64,000 bases of DNA from Populus alba. Its lineage: Eukaryota > Streptophyta > Magnoliopsida > Malpighiales > Salicaceae. Where the stretch lies: positions 5,453,395 through 5,517,394 of the forward strand of contig NC_133298.1 in the NCBI RefSeq assembly GCF_005239225.2. Direction: 5' to 3'. This document shows, piece after piece, positions 24,214-34,870 of this stretch. Below the pieces are notes generated by a model. The model was given only the letters and a program-made list of their open reading frames with translations. It did no database searches and had not been told where the DNA came from. A program made the translations under genes and the position numbers. The first letter of the stretch is position 1; each line of letters opens with the position of its first letter.

Positions 24214-24575
24214 TTAATTCCTAGGGACGAAGCTCAATGTCCTTTTTGTGATAGCGAACTTGAGACTTCAGATCACCTCCTTCTTCATTGTCCAGTTTTG
24301 TGGAAATGATAGACCCGCTTCCTTTCGTGGTGGGGTGTCTACAGTTGCTTTCCTAAACTGGTAGATGATCATCAGATTCTGCAATGGCATTCGTTGGTTA
24401 ATGGTAAAATGCAGAAAAAACATGGAGTATTCTCTCTTATGGGATAGCGTGGGGTATCTGGTTAGCTCGGAATAACCTAATCTTCAATTAAAAACAACCA
24501 AACTGGGACACGTACGGTTTTTGACTTGATTCTTCACAGATTGGCTATGTTATTGAAATCAAGTGTCAAGAATTT
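24214..24575 (+). mobile_element. LINE fragment (zinc-binding domain of a reverse transcriptase)
   Basis: Translation gives AQCPFCDSELETSDHLLLHC then PVLWK*, the cysteine/histidine pattern of the zf-RVT domain found at the end of plant non-LTR retrotransposon proteins. Further on come AWGIWLARNNLIFN-like words and FDLILHRLAMLLKSS in shifted frames. Several stops and shifts make it a dead fragment. It abuts an F-box pseudogene on the other strand. Confidence 0.8.
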
Positions 24576-24577
24576 TA

Positions 24578-25027
24578 GTTACACAGGCAGCACAACACCA
24601 AACCTTTGCTTGATGCTATAATATGTAGAGAAAGTACTGAATCTTCTGTCTAGATAGGAAGAAACGAAAGCGAAAACATTGAAGAGGACAGCTCGGAGAA
24701 TCCTACAGGATTGAAAGAAGTAGGAAACCGAATCACTGTATCCGGTGGTATCACTTGTTTAAGAAAATAAGGAAACAGAAGGATCCGTAGCTGATGAGAC
24801 CGAGATAGGACTGAATTACTTTTGATTCCGGTGGCTTAATATCGAGCGAAGAACGGATCAGAAATCAGAGAAAGCCAGCGCTTGGAGACAGTTTTGAAGA
24901 GGAAGATGGATTTCGAGGGAAGCCTGATGAGGATTTCAGTTAAAAGACTGTCTGGAATATCAGAATCATACCAGAAGAATTTGATTTCGTTTAAGAATAT
25001 TGGATTTAGTTTAAGATTTGGACACAA
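24578..25027 (-). pseudogene. F-box protein pseudogene, truncated
   Basis: On the minus strand an F-box motif reads IPDSLLTEILIRLPSKSIFL and then KTVSKRWLSLISDPFFARY, followed in the same frame by text typical of F-box associated domains (FSLSFLPI, then HIIASSKGLVLCC). In-frame stops occur after FARY (24836-24838), after SFLPI and at 24575. F-box proteins normally recruit substrates to SCF ubiquitin ligases; this copy has only about 150 codons and must be inactive. The break coincides with the LINE fragment. Confidence 0.8.
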
Positions 25028-25120
25028 TGTCTACCCATAACAAGAAAAAAAAATGGTATTAATCATGTAATATTTTTATTTTATTTTATTATGCAGAAGG
25101 TATTTATTTATTGGGTTATT

Positions 25121-25503
25121 TGTTGGAAGAAAGAATAGGTGTGGTAGGTGTTTATGTGAAGCAAAACAAAATAACAAAGCTAAAGAACGATAATATATTT
25201 AAGAGAAAAGATATATTTCATCAAGTGTTTTCTTAAAGTTACACTTTTATTCTTTTTTTTATTGCTTCTCTCATATTCTGATTACAGATTTATTTATAGG
25301 CATAAAATTCTAGACATTCAAGGAATTAAATTAACAAAAGAAAAACTTAAACTAATAAGGAAAAATATTATAACGATTCAACCAGTCGATTATTTTTGAA
25401 CCGGTTGATCGATTCATTTAATTCAACCAAGTGATTGGTTCTCAACTGATAGAACAAATCCTTTATTTTTCAAAAAAAATCAAAATCTAGTTTACTTTCA
25501 ACA
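25121..25503 (-). repeat. Copia-type LTR (3' LTR, minus orientation)
   Basis: 383 bp with inverted ends TGTTGGAAGAAAG and CTTTCAACA. The plus-strand right edge overlaps the end of a copia pol frame, as expected of a 3' LTR in an element pointing left. It contains 'aaccggttgatcgattc' and 'ccaagtgattggttc' repeats. No matching second LTR copy was located in the window. Confidence 0.7.
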
Positions 25504-25630
25504 TCCTTCTTAAACTCGATTTCTTTATAACGTCCAATATATCTCTTATCTTGGCAAAAACATCATGTTTTGGTGACTTAGTGAAAATATGTGCAATTTG
25601 GTCTTGGATCTTCATATACTTGATAGTGCT
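25487..25630 (-). pseudogene. End of a copia polyprotein (RNase H C-terminus)
   Basis: The minus strand reads IKYMKIQDQIAHIFTKSPKH, then DVFAKIRDILDVIKKSSLRR and a stop, the standard end of plant Ty1/copia polyproteins (..TxDQIADIFTKPL..). Sequence before it is degraded. It joins head-to-head with the plus-strand integrase fragment at 25650. Confidence 0.8.
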
Positions 25631-25649
25631 TCTACTAAGTCATGATACA

Positions 25650-26545
25650 TAAAACTGGGACATATGAGTGAAATGGTGATAATAGAGTTAAGCAAAAAAT
25701 GTTTATTGTGTGATTAAAAAATAAATAAATTAGATTTCTATGAGCATTGTGTTTATGGTAAACAGTGTTAATAAAATTCAGTATGACTATTCATTGTACC
25801 AAAAATATTGTGAATTATGTTCATTTTAACCTTTAAGGTCCTTCTCCTGTTATGTCAAAAGATGGAGCATAATATTTATTGATATTTTTTTATAACTACT
25901 CTAGGAAAGTTTGAGTGTATTTTTTGAAGAGAAAGAGTGATATAATAATCACCTTCAAGTAGTAAAAATCCTTGATTGAGAAGCAGGCTAGTATAAAAAA
26001 CAAGCGCTTAAGAATCGATAATGGTTTGGAGTTTAATGAGTTATACAAGAGTAAAGGAATTAATATATATGAGTTATACAAGAGTAAAGGAATTAATATA
26101 TATCACACTATCAAGACTATAACATAACAAAATAAAGTTGTAGAAGACATGAATAGGGTATTCTTGAAAAGAGCTCGTTATATGCTTTCATAAGCTGGAT
26201 TGTCAAAGGATTTTTAGAATGAAGCAGTTAACCTGACTTGTTATATGGTGAATAACTATCCATTAATAGTTTTAGAGTTGAAGATCCCAAATCATGTATG
26301 GTCTAATTTAATATTTAGTTAAGAAAGATAAACTTGAGTTGAGAGCAAGGAAATGTATATTCCTAGACATACATCTTTGATGAAGGTATTTTAGTTATGG
26401 TGTGTTGATTTACTTAAGTTTATTGCTAGTAGGGATAGATATTTAGTAAGTCTATTATATTTTGTGAAGAAAAGAAGTCAACTTATTTTGATGTTGAGAT
26501 GAACCAAAGTACTGATAAGCAGGTGGAGCTTATTTGCAAACATTT
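25650..26545 (+). pseudogene. Copia integrase fragment
   Basis: Plus-strand translation gives LGHMSEMVIIELSKK (gag_pre/HHCC region), DFYEHCVYGKQC, then SRKV.VYFLKRKSD, RLRIDNGLEFNE, VVEDMNRVFLKRARYMLS, LELKIPNHVW and KLELRARKCIF, all landmarks of copia integrase. Stops and shifts abound. The catalytic DNGLEF segment is followed by a 33-bp duplication (26038-26103). It ends near FDVEMNQSTDKQVEL. Confidence 0.82.
26038..26103. repeat. Exact 33-bp tandem duplication
   Basis: 'gagttatacaagagtaaagg' plus 'aattaatatatat' occurs twice back to back with no difference, inside the dead integrase fragment. It is in frame (11 codons), but the surrounding frame is already broken. Confidence 0.95.
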
Positions 26546-28000
26546 TCTCACAAAATTAGGTATCAAAATTTTTGCAAATGAAAGTCATATGTAGCTCAAA
26601 TAAAATGAACTAGTTTTATCACTAGCATTATGTTGTCGATTAAATTCGTAGTTAATTTCAAATAAAATGAAAGAATGTATTAATATTATCGATGCATTTT
26701 AAAATATTATTTGAGCTAGATAAAACTAGTGACATATAAATTACAACAATCAGGTGGAGCTTATTTGCAAACATTTTCATCACTACAACTAGACTTCTTT
26801 TCATCATATTCAACAAATGGGAAATGATGATCGTGTTGAAAATAAAATTAAACCAAGATTTCTTGCATCCGGAGGCATTTGAATTTCTAGATTGAGTCGG
26901 CATAATTACTTTCCTAGTTAGAATAGGTTTATCGTTCATTTCAATTTCTTATTTGTCTAGAACTTTAGGTATATAAATAGGCTTGTAATTAGAGTTATAA
27001 GAAGCAGAGTATAGCATAGACAAAATCAGAAAGAAACACATAATAAAGTATACATTCCTCTCAGTTTCTTCTTATTCTTTAGTTTTGCAAATTAGCATTA
27101 CTCTCCAGAGTAAGTTTACGCACCAATATTCTTTCAACAAGTACTATCAGAGCCAGGTTTGATTATTTATGGCTATATTTGATTGTATGTAATGGCCAAC
27201 TCAAATCTCTCCTTTCATGTCCTTATTTGACAAAGGACAGTTAAGAGATATAGAGTGTCCGTGCAAAGGCTTGGTTAAGAGCTCAAGATGTATGAGAGAT
27301 GGTTAAAACATGTTTTAATGGACCTGTTGAAGGAGCTGTGTTGACACCTGCCCAAAAAGAGGTTGTGCAAATGCAAGAAAAAAAAATCAGCACGCACTAA
27401 CAATGATTCATCATTGTTTGGATGACACCAGTTTTCTAAGCGTGTCAAGAGCAACCACAGCTAAGAAAGCATGAGATATTTTGTAAGGGACAAACCAAGG
27501 AACTGAGAAAATAAAAAGGATTCGCCTTCAGAAACTAAAGGGAGAATTTGAGGCATTATGAATGCATTATGAAAAAATCATGAGATCAATGCCTAGAAGG
27601 TTCAACTCTGTAGTAATCTCGATAGAGGAATCTGTGACTCAACCATGGGAACCCTTTAAGCCCATGAAGATAGAGTTGGTGAGAACAAAAGAGATACAAT
27701 TGCACAACTACTGTTTTTAAAGTTTTCTCTAAAAGAGAAACATGATATTCCAGGATCCAGCCAAAGGTGCAGAAGCCATGGACAAGGCAGAGGAAGAGGA
27801 GGAAGAGGCAGATTTGAAAAAGAAGGCTGAGGTAGTCTCAACAAATCATCAATAAACTGGATGAAGCCAACCGGCCTTCCAAATCCTTAAGCAGTAGCAA
27901 TCCGAGATACAGGTTTGACAAATAAAAAATTAAATGTTATAATTGTCAAGAAAAAAAAGAAGAAGCAAACCAAAGAGGTTGAAGAGAATGTCAATTTTCC
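26546..28000 (+). mobile_element. Copia element 5' end: LTR end, primer site and degraded gag
   Basis: A 5' LTR ends ...CTTTCAACA at 27139, with a TATA-like 'gtatataaatagg' near 26970; its left border is not certain. TATCAGAGCCAGG (27145-27157) is the primer site. The following gag reads DTPAQKEVVQMQEKK-like words, then RLQKLKGEFEAL, FNSVVISIEES, a Gly/Arg-rich SHGQGRGRGGRGRFEKEG, and KCYNCQ, the first half of a zinc knuckle. Frame breaks show it is dead. Confidence 0.72.
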
Positions 28001-28034
28001 CGCAGAAGAGTAGTAGGAAGCCACCCTATTACTA

Positions 28035-28385
28035 GTCTATGATGAACAATTGAAAATCAAAGAAAACATGTGGTATCTTGACAATAAAACTAACAACAAC
28101 ATGTGAAAGATAAAGACAAGTTTATAGAACTTGATAAATCAATTGCAAGTAATGTTATTTTTATAGATCATTCAAAGATTTGCATAAAAAAGAAAGGTAC
28201 AATACTGATTCGAAAAGATGATAATCATCAATTTATTAGTAATATTTATAATATCCTAACTATAAAAAACCAATATATGGAATAATTATTGGAGAAAGGT
28301 TATAAAATCAAGATGAAACATTGTGGCTAGACATTATTTGATTCCCATGGAACGCTTATTGCTGAAGTAACCATGGCAAAAAAAA
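28035..28385 (+). pseudogene. Copia protease region
   Basis: ENMWYLDN, then KDKFIELDKSIASNVIFIDH, KGTILIR, HQFISNIYNIL and DSHGTLIAEVTMAK follow the usual copia protease region. The expected active-site motif LDNGASNHM is replaced by LDNKTNNNM, so it is inactive. Similarity stops near 28385. Confidence 0.78.
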
Positions 28386-29082
28386 CAGCTCCTGTCTGCG
28401 TCGATTCTCTACCCAGAAAAGGTGTCTGAGAAACTTTCATGCAGGTGTCATAAACAGTCCTTTAGAAATAGGGTTGTTTGAATTCGTAGTAAGGGTGCGG
28501 GAGGAAAGGGTTTACTTAAGGTGTTGAGGATTCAGGAGCCCAAGCACCCTTCACATGCACTTGTAGCAAAGTCTTGTGACAAATATTCTACTTATAACAG
28601 GATAAAAAGGGATCAAAGCTAAAGTTATTAGCTTCCAATATCCTCCTTTAACTTCTGTTCAAAAACTTATTGCAAAATTCTACCCGCAACACCCTATACT
28701 ACCTGCAATGCAGTGCGGGCAAAATTGTTAAAAACCCCTGATAGATAATAAGTTGATTTTATTGAATGCACACTTCAAGATCTCAATTCATAAATAAAAA
28801 TTTTCTGGATGTAACAATATATTAATACTGTCTGTACATTTTTTTATTGCATTAAAATTATTTTTTTATTTGTCCCGCAGCAAAATGCGGGTGAGTTTGC
28901 TTATTAGAAAGATAAAATATAGCAGAACGCTTATTGATGCCTGCCTTAATCTGCTTTAAGGTTTCAAATTCACCCTAGTGCACTAGATCCCTCTAGAAAG
29001 TCAAGAAAATTTGGGAAACTTCTCGAGTTCAAACTAAGATCTAGCTAAATATAAACTAGGGCTAAGACTATGAGGGCTTCAC
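28386..29082. other. Intergenic DNA downstream of the A_thal_3526 gene
   Basis: No gene recognised. 28430-28570 has even composition and may be a further retroelement scrap. 29020-29082 is the probable 3' untranslated region of the next gene, which is read on the minus strand. Confidence 0.35.
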
Positions 29083-32000
29083 TTAAGATTCTTCTTCTGA
29101 TTGAGAGCTTGCGGCAGGAAAGGTATCGACAAAGAACTCCTCGACTGATGCAAATAACAAAAAAGTTAAATAAAAAATCTGGAGATAAGAGTGATGCAAA
29201 TAACAAAAATGTTATATAAAATATCTGGAGATATAGTGGGTCTAAAACACGAATAAAAGAACTGGCAATTTACCATTGTCATTTTGCTCTGAAGGATCAA
29301 GCAATCCGGTAGAACTGGAACCTGAATACGCTGCTCAGCATATGAAAGAATAACATGAATTAAGCAACTCAGCAAATAAAAGGGGGATTTTTATCATATT
29401 ATGTAATCAAGTCTAATGCAGTTTTTGCTTAATTGCTGTTGTTGACTTTCCTTGAGTCGGTTAATGATTTGATAGATGTAATAGTGAATTACTTGGAACT
29501 AATTTAGAATGATGCGCGCGCGCACCACGAAGAGTTTCAGAATATAATGTGTTTGTCTCACCTTCTACCAAGTTATTGAAGCTAGCATTACCACGTCCAT
29601 GTGGCACCTGTCTTACACTTTGCAAACGAGATAACTCAGCAAATTCAACAGCTGATGGGGCCCCACTCTCTTGTATCTCTCTTGGAATGAAAGGAAAATG
29701 ACCTTGGGATGTAACTGATACAGGACTTGGAATCTCTGGCTTCATAAAAGGATGGTTAGGTTCTATATCTGCTGCGTTATTGTCCATTGCCATCCTTCAA
29801 CAAACAGCAGAGCAGTAAGATCACAACAGCATAAACCAAGTACTTGTATTGTTCCTATTATATCGCTTGATAATTTGTATGACCTCTAAACTTTTCAGTT
29901 CAATCTAATTTATCAATATTTTGTATATCTACAAACACATTTATGTATGTCAACTCTGTTTCTGTTTTGTTACTTGTGCAACAAGATTCACCAAGTTCCA
30001 GGCAAATCAACAATCACAACATAATGCATGGATGATAATGAAAACTTCTATGGAAGAAGCATATTTCAAAATCAAAGCAGATTTATACTGTTGAGAGTAT
30101 ATATCTATAACAATAGCATTTAGAGCACACTGAATAATAAGCACAAGTGCAAAGGTATCATTCATGAAACATCCACATGGCAACTTCCTATGATATCACC
30201 AGTGTAATTGTATGAATTACAAGCCAGATGAGCATTAAACGTTAAGAATAGAAAAGACAAGAAACCAAGACTGAGAAGGAAGTCTCACCATATCCCATAA
30301 TTCATCTGAGTTGAGAGGAAATTGCCCCATCCTGGGTTTTCATATACCGGCTCATAGTTGGAAATGGTGCCTGTGGAATCATTCTGGGAATTACTAGTTG
30401 ATGCAATTGGATGCTGCTGCGGGAGGGTATATACCTTATTTAAATGGTTAACTGTGCTACAGAAAAGGAGCAAAAAGCTCTAATTCAGAAAAAATATCAT
30501 GATAAAATAGCAATAAGGATTTTTACTTGCTGGAAATAATTGGCATGATGAATAACAACTTGAGAATAATTCAGACAACCTAGCAAAATTGTATATGTTT
30601 TGTGCTTGGATGTGGTTTTTTATCTTGAAGAAAGTTTTGGATTGTGTTTTATGTGCCCGATAAGAGATTCAAAGTGTCTAACTCTTACGCACTCCTTTGG
30701 CCACCTCTTTGTAATGTACATGACTATAGAAATACCATACTATCAATACCATGGTTATTCCTTTCACTCAAAAGATTTCTTCAGAATTGTCTGTGCAATT
30801 AACAAGATCCCCTTGCATACCAGTGCAAAAAAGGAAGACTGTGGAGGTGCTACCTAGGTAGGGGGTAAAAGGTTGATTTCAGGGCATCAGACGCCCAGCT
30901 CCAATCTTCCATTCAAGATAATAAAATTAGCCTTTACAAATAAAGGCAGTAGAGAAAAATGTTGAGAGCATATTTTTTTCTAGCAGTATATTTTTTTCAA
31001 ATTTATTCAAATGCTAACTTGTATTCTCTAACTTTATGATGCTTTTGATACAATATAATATTTATGCCATTAACTTACCTGGCATGTGCTGAATGCCTTC
31101 CTGCATGGGTGCCAAGGGAGCCTCTAGAGGTGCAGCGTATCTCAGCAAATTGTGGTGATTCTCAAGTAATTCATTGAACTTAGCAATTTGTTTCTTCAAA
31201 ACTAACTTTGTGTAATAGGCCTTAAAAAATCCTGCATTTTCTTGCTCCAATCTATTCCATACTAGGAAAAAAAGAATGTTGGAGCTATTATTTATAACAA
31301 AATATATAATATTAATACAAACCATCGATTCATGCACTTAATCCCAAATATATGCAGCGGATAAACATAGCATGTAACAGAAGAATAGGGGAAAAGGAAA
31401 AGATTATCATTAGCAACACTGGATCACAATGATAAAATATCAGCCCAGGCACTCCAATGATAGAAGCACCATTGCACTAACATCTCGTTCTTTTTGTCCA
31501 TTTATCGAGTGATGACAACCAAGCACCACTGTATGTAGAAGAGCAAGTAAGAAGACTTGTAGTGAGGAATGAGTGATTTACCTATGCTTGTAAAGCCAGG
31601 CTGAATTCTAGCTTGTTCTAGAGTGTCTTAACCACTTCATCTTTATTCATATAAAGTTGAAGACACCTTTCGATCAAATCTTGGACCTAAACAGCCAATT
31701 ATATAAAAAACAAAGCAAAAACATAGAATGATTTATCTCAATTGCAATCTATAAATCAACAAAACCATACACTGATGCAGATGAGCATCAAATGTATTCT
31801 CTTACAATTTTAATTTTTCTCTACAGAGAGAAGCTGTTCTGCTGTTTCTTGCAATGGACACTGAACCAGTACCCACACCAGAAGCCCCAGGTGTCATATT
31901 TTGTTGGTTTCTTAGTCTTGCTTCGGCCGGATCCTGTAAGCGTTTATTTCAATTAGTGATCCAAACCAATAGGAAACAAAATAGGTTTAATAGCGCTCAA

Positions 32001-32357
32001 TTATCTTCACTTGGCACAGCAATGCAAGCAATATGGGAGGGGGTTTTCAATAATTGGAAATGTCTATTACTTATCTAGCATTGTCTGTAGTTTGATTAGA
32101 ACAGAATTTTCAACAGAGATAAAAAATGTTCATCGTGGCCAATAACTCCACGCGTATAACCAGCCCAGATTCTTACTGGTAATTCAATATCAGTGTTCCA
32201 CAACAGAGATGAGCTGTGACAGCACTCGAAGCTGGTTTGCTACTAACTACAACATTAATACCATATGACATAAGACTTGAAAAAATTGACTAATTACTTT
32301 AAGAAAACAGACAAAGAAAGTACGAGTTGATGAAGTCAATACCTTTTCAAACTTCAT
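29083..32357 (-). CDS. Plant-specific A_thal_3526 (TIGR01589) domain protein, two frameshifts
   Basis: Minus-strand exons: 32391-32343 (ATG 32357), 31933-31806, 31686-31582, 31261-31079, 30451-30289, 29794-29562, 29333-29274 and 29144-29083 (TAA 29085-29083), all with GT-AG borders. Domain words: VQDLIERCLQLYMNKDEVVK in exon 3, then across a splice PGFTSIVWNRLEQENAGFF with KAYYTKLVLKKQIAKFNELL. The domain is known only as plant-specific, with no assigned biochemical role. Phases agree only if one base is added in exon 31933-31806 (A5 run, plus-strand 31814-31818) and one in exon 31686-31582 near 31627; the model then gives 316 residues. As written, translation stops early. The acidic end SSQSEEES and Ser-rich middle look disordered. 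Either a young pseudogene or two assembly indels. Confidence 0.8.
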
Positions 32358-33097
32358 TTTAACTCAATAATAGCAAGGATCTCTCTTGATGCTGTAAAGG
32401 AAATGTATGGTTACCTGAATTTGATAATATAAATTAGAAATTATATATATATATATAAATAAAAAAAATGATTCTTCGAATTCTACACAATTATTATGTT
32501 TTGTGCCTGAAATAAATAAGATTAGATCAAAACAAGGAGATTTTTTTTCGTGAACTTGATAAATAACCAAAATTCAAAACAAGGATAAGAACAAAAAAAA
32601 TCACCTGGAATGAAACAAGATTCGATTTTTTTTCTTTCTTGCATTTTCTTAAGCAACCAAACAAAGCCAGTTCCAGATAATGGCAAGAGATTCAAAATTA
32701 AGATTATCAAACAGTAATTTAAGCCATAATCACATTTAATTAATGATAATGAAAATAACAATTAAAGGAAGTTTCATTATGTCATCTTCTAAGAAATCAA
32801 ACACATCCAATCCAACAAAAAACACCAAAAAGATTCAAACTTTGAGTAGCCAAAATTTAAATTCCTCACAGAATATTTTTATTTCCTTTTGTTATTCACT
32901 TCATAAACAACCAACTCAACCAAATCAACAACTCATTGAAGTTCATAATCCCAATTTTGTAAGCAACCAAACACACCCAGCTCCCAAAAACAAAAAAGTT
33001 TTAAACTTTAAATCACCCCAGATTACAAAAACTTGAGAATTGCCAACAGATCACAAAAAATAAATCCTTGAATTGTTTATGATCACAAATATCTTAC

Positions 33098-33190
33098 CTT
33101 CACTGGTATTGAAAGAGGGTTAGTGGCCGATGTTGGCTAGCCACTACAAATAACGAGTGAGAGTGTTTCAGTTCTAGCTTTCTACGTCTC
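33098..33190 (-). other. Non-coding first exon of the A_thal_3526 gene
   Basis: A leader exon ending GTGAAG|GTAAGAT at 33098, about 0.7 kb upstream of the exon with the ATG. After splicing no ATG precedes 32357. The 5' end is not fixed by sequence. Confidence 0.45.
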
Positions 33191-33199
33191 CCTAAAGGG

Positions 33200-34180
33200 C
33201 GCACCTGAAAGTTGGTCACTATCTAAATAAAGAAAGAAGTGGCATTTTCTGGGCTTGTTTGCGAAACTCTTGGGCTTTCTTAGCCCAAAAACTTTTCTAC
33301 TCTAAATTTTCTTACCATCCAAACATGACAGAAGTTATCTATCAGTCCCTGATATTTTGAGATTGCATTAATTGTTATGTGTGAACAGTATATATTTATC
33401 CCGTCATGAGATAATAAGCGAGCGTGCTAGTGCTCAACTTTATAAAATTCAACGAATGTAATTTTATAAATAATTTGGATAAAAGGTTTCAAAGATTTTA
33501 GTAACTTGGTTTCCATCTTTGACTAGATTCTTGGATTCATATCCCCAACATATTAGAGTAATGGAAATCCTTCATAACTACTTTTCTATTTTGGTTTGGA
33601 TGCATATCTGGGTAATTTGCTACACATAGTTTGTTTTTATATTTTTAAAATATTTTTAAAAAATTAAGATTTTTTTATTTTTATTTTTTGCTTTAAATTA
33701 TTTTTTTAATATTTTCTAATTATTTTAAAGTGTTAATATCAAAAATAGATTTTAAAAAAAAAAATATTATTTTAATATATTTTTAAATAAAAAATATCAG
33801 ATTTTTTTTTATACAATACCATGGTCATTTGGGCATGTTCATGGGCTGGTTCCTAGACTGAAACATTTCTTGAAAATAGGTTCAAGGCTCAGCCCATAAA
33901 CAAAAACATGTGGTGGTGCTATAATAATCTGATAATTAATAATCATCATGATTATCACACATGCCTTGAAGGAAAAGGAGGCCAAGATGGCGGCCTGAAG
34001 GCAGTCGTACGTAATGCCTGATGGTGGCAGACTCGTGCAGCAGACGTGTTAGTATTTTTTATTTATTTATAAAAATATCACTTCGCTACGATAACTAAAT
34101 AAATAATTATTATGAATAACTCATGAACAAGCCATTTAAAGGGCAAGGGAGTCTGTAGCAAAAAAAAAAATTAATAAAAA
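33200..34180. other. Intergenic region between two minus-strand genes
   Basis: Contains a family A relic near 33600-33810 and otherwise mixed AT-rich DNA. No gene is seen. It holds the promoter of the A_thal_3526 gene at its left. Confidence 0.4.
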
Positions 34181-34181
34181 A

Positions 34182-34255
<74 letters not shown>
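34181..34255. repeat. (AAT)n followed by (AT)n microsatellites
   Basis: About 13 AAT units run into roughly 16 AT units. From 34256 to 34870 the DNA is intergenic, with a further short (AT) run near 34769-34791. Confidence 0.95.
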
Positions 34256-34259
<4 letters not shown>

Positions 34260-34870
34260 CAAATAGCTCCTAAAACATGGCAGAATGTTTTTTTGAAGGA
34301 TCTAAAAAAACAGTGAAAATACAGATATGTCTCTAAATAATTATAGAACCACAAATTAACCATACCGTTACACTACAGTAAACCAAGAAATGCGTGCAGT
34401 GGTTTTCCCACTGTAATAAGCATCTTATCATTTAATAATCACCACTCGCCGCCATTGTTGCCTGAACGTTAAGGGTCACGGTCATGATGACTGGTACCAA
34501 CAACCGTCCGATGGTGATATCCAATACTAATCAGCCACTATGATTGGTGGCCGGGGCCCCACAATTCTAATCAACCACCTCGCCGCTCCACCAATGACCA
34601 TAAATTGCTATTTAGAAAAAAAAATCGAAATCACATTATTAAATATCCTGTCATTTCATCAGAAATAATTGATAGGAGATCATAAAGTTACATAAAAAAA
34701 CACACACAGATATATAACTTTATATTCAATTGTGACTTTGACCTTAGAATTGATTATAAAATTAACAGCAGATGATATATATATATATATGGCATAATAT
34801 AACGTGGCACCATACCACAATAGTTAAAAAGTTTCAGCCCGTCTCCTGGCAGCAGCCGCGAGTAGGCATT

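Noticed and set aside
34181..34255. CRISPR-like or satellite array
   Set aside because: It is a plain AAT/AT microsatellite with no spacers.
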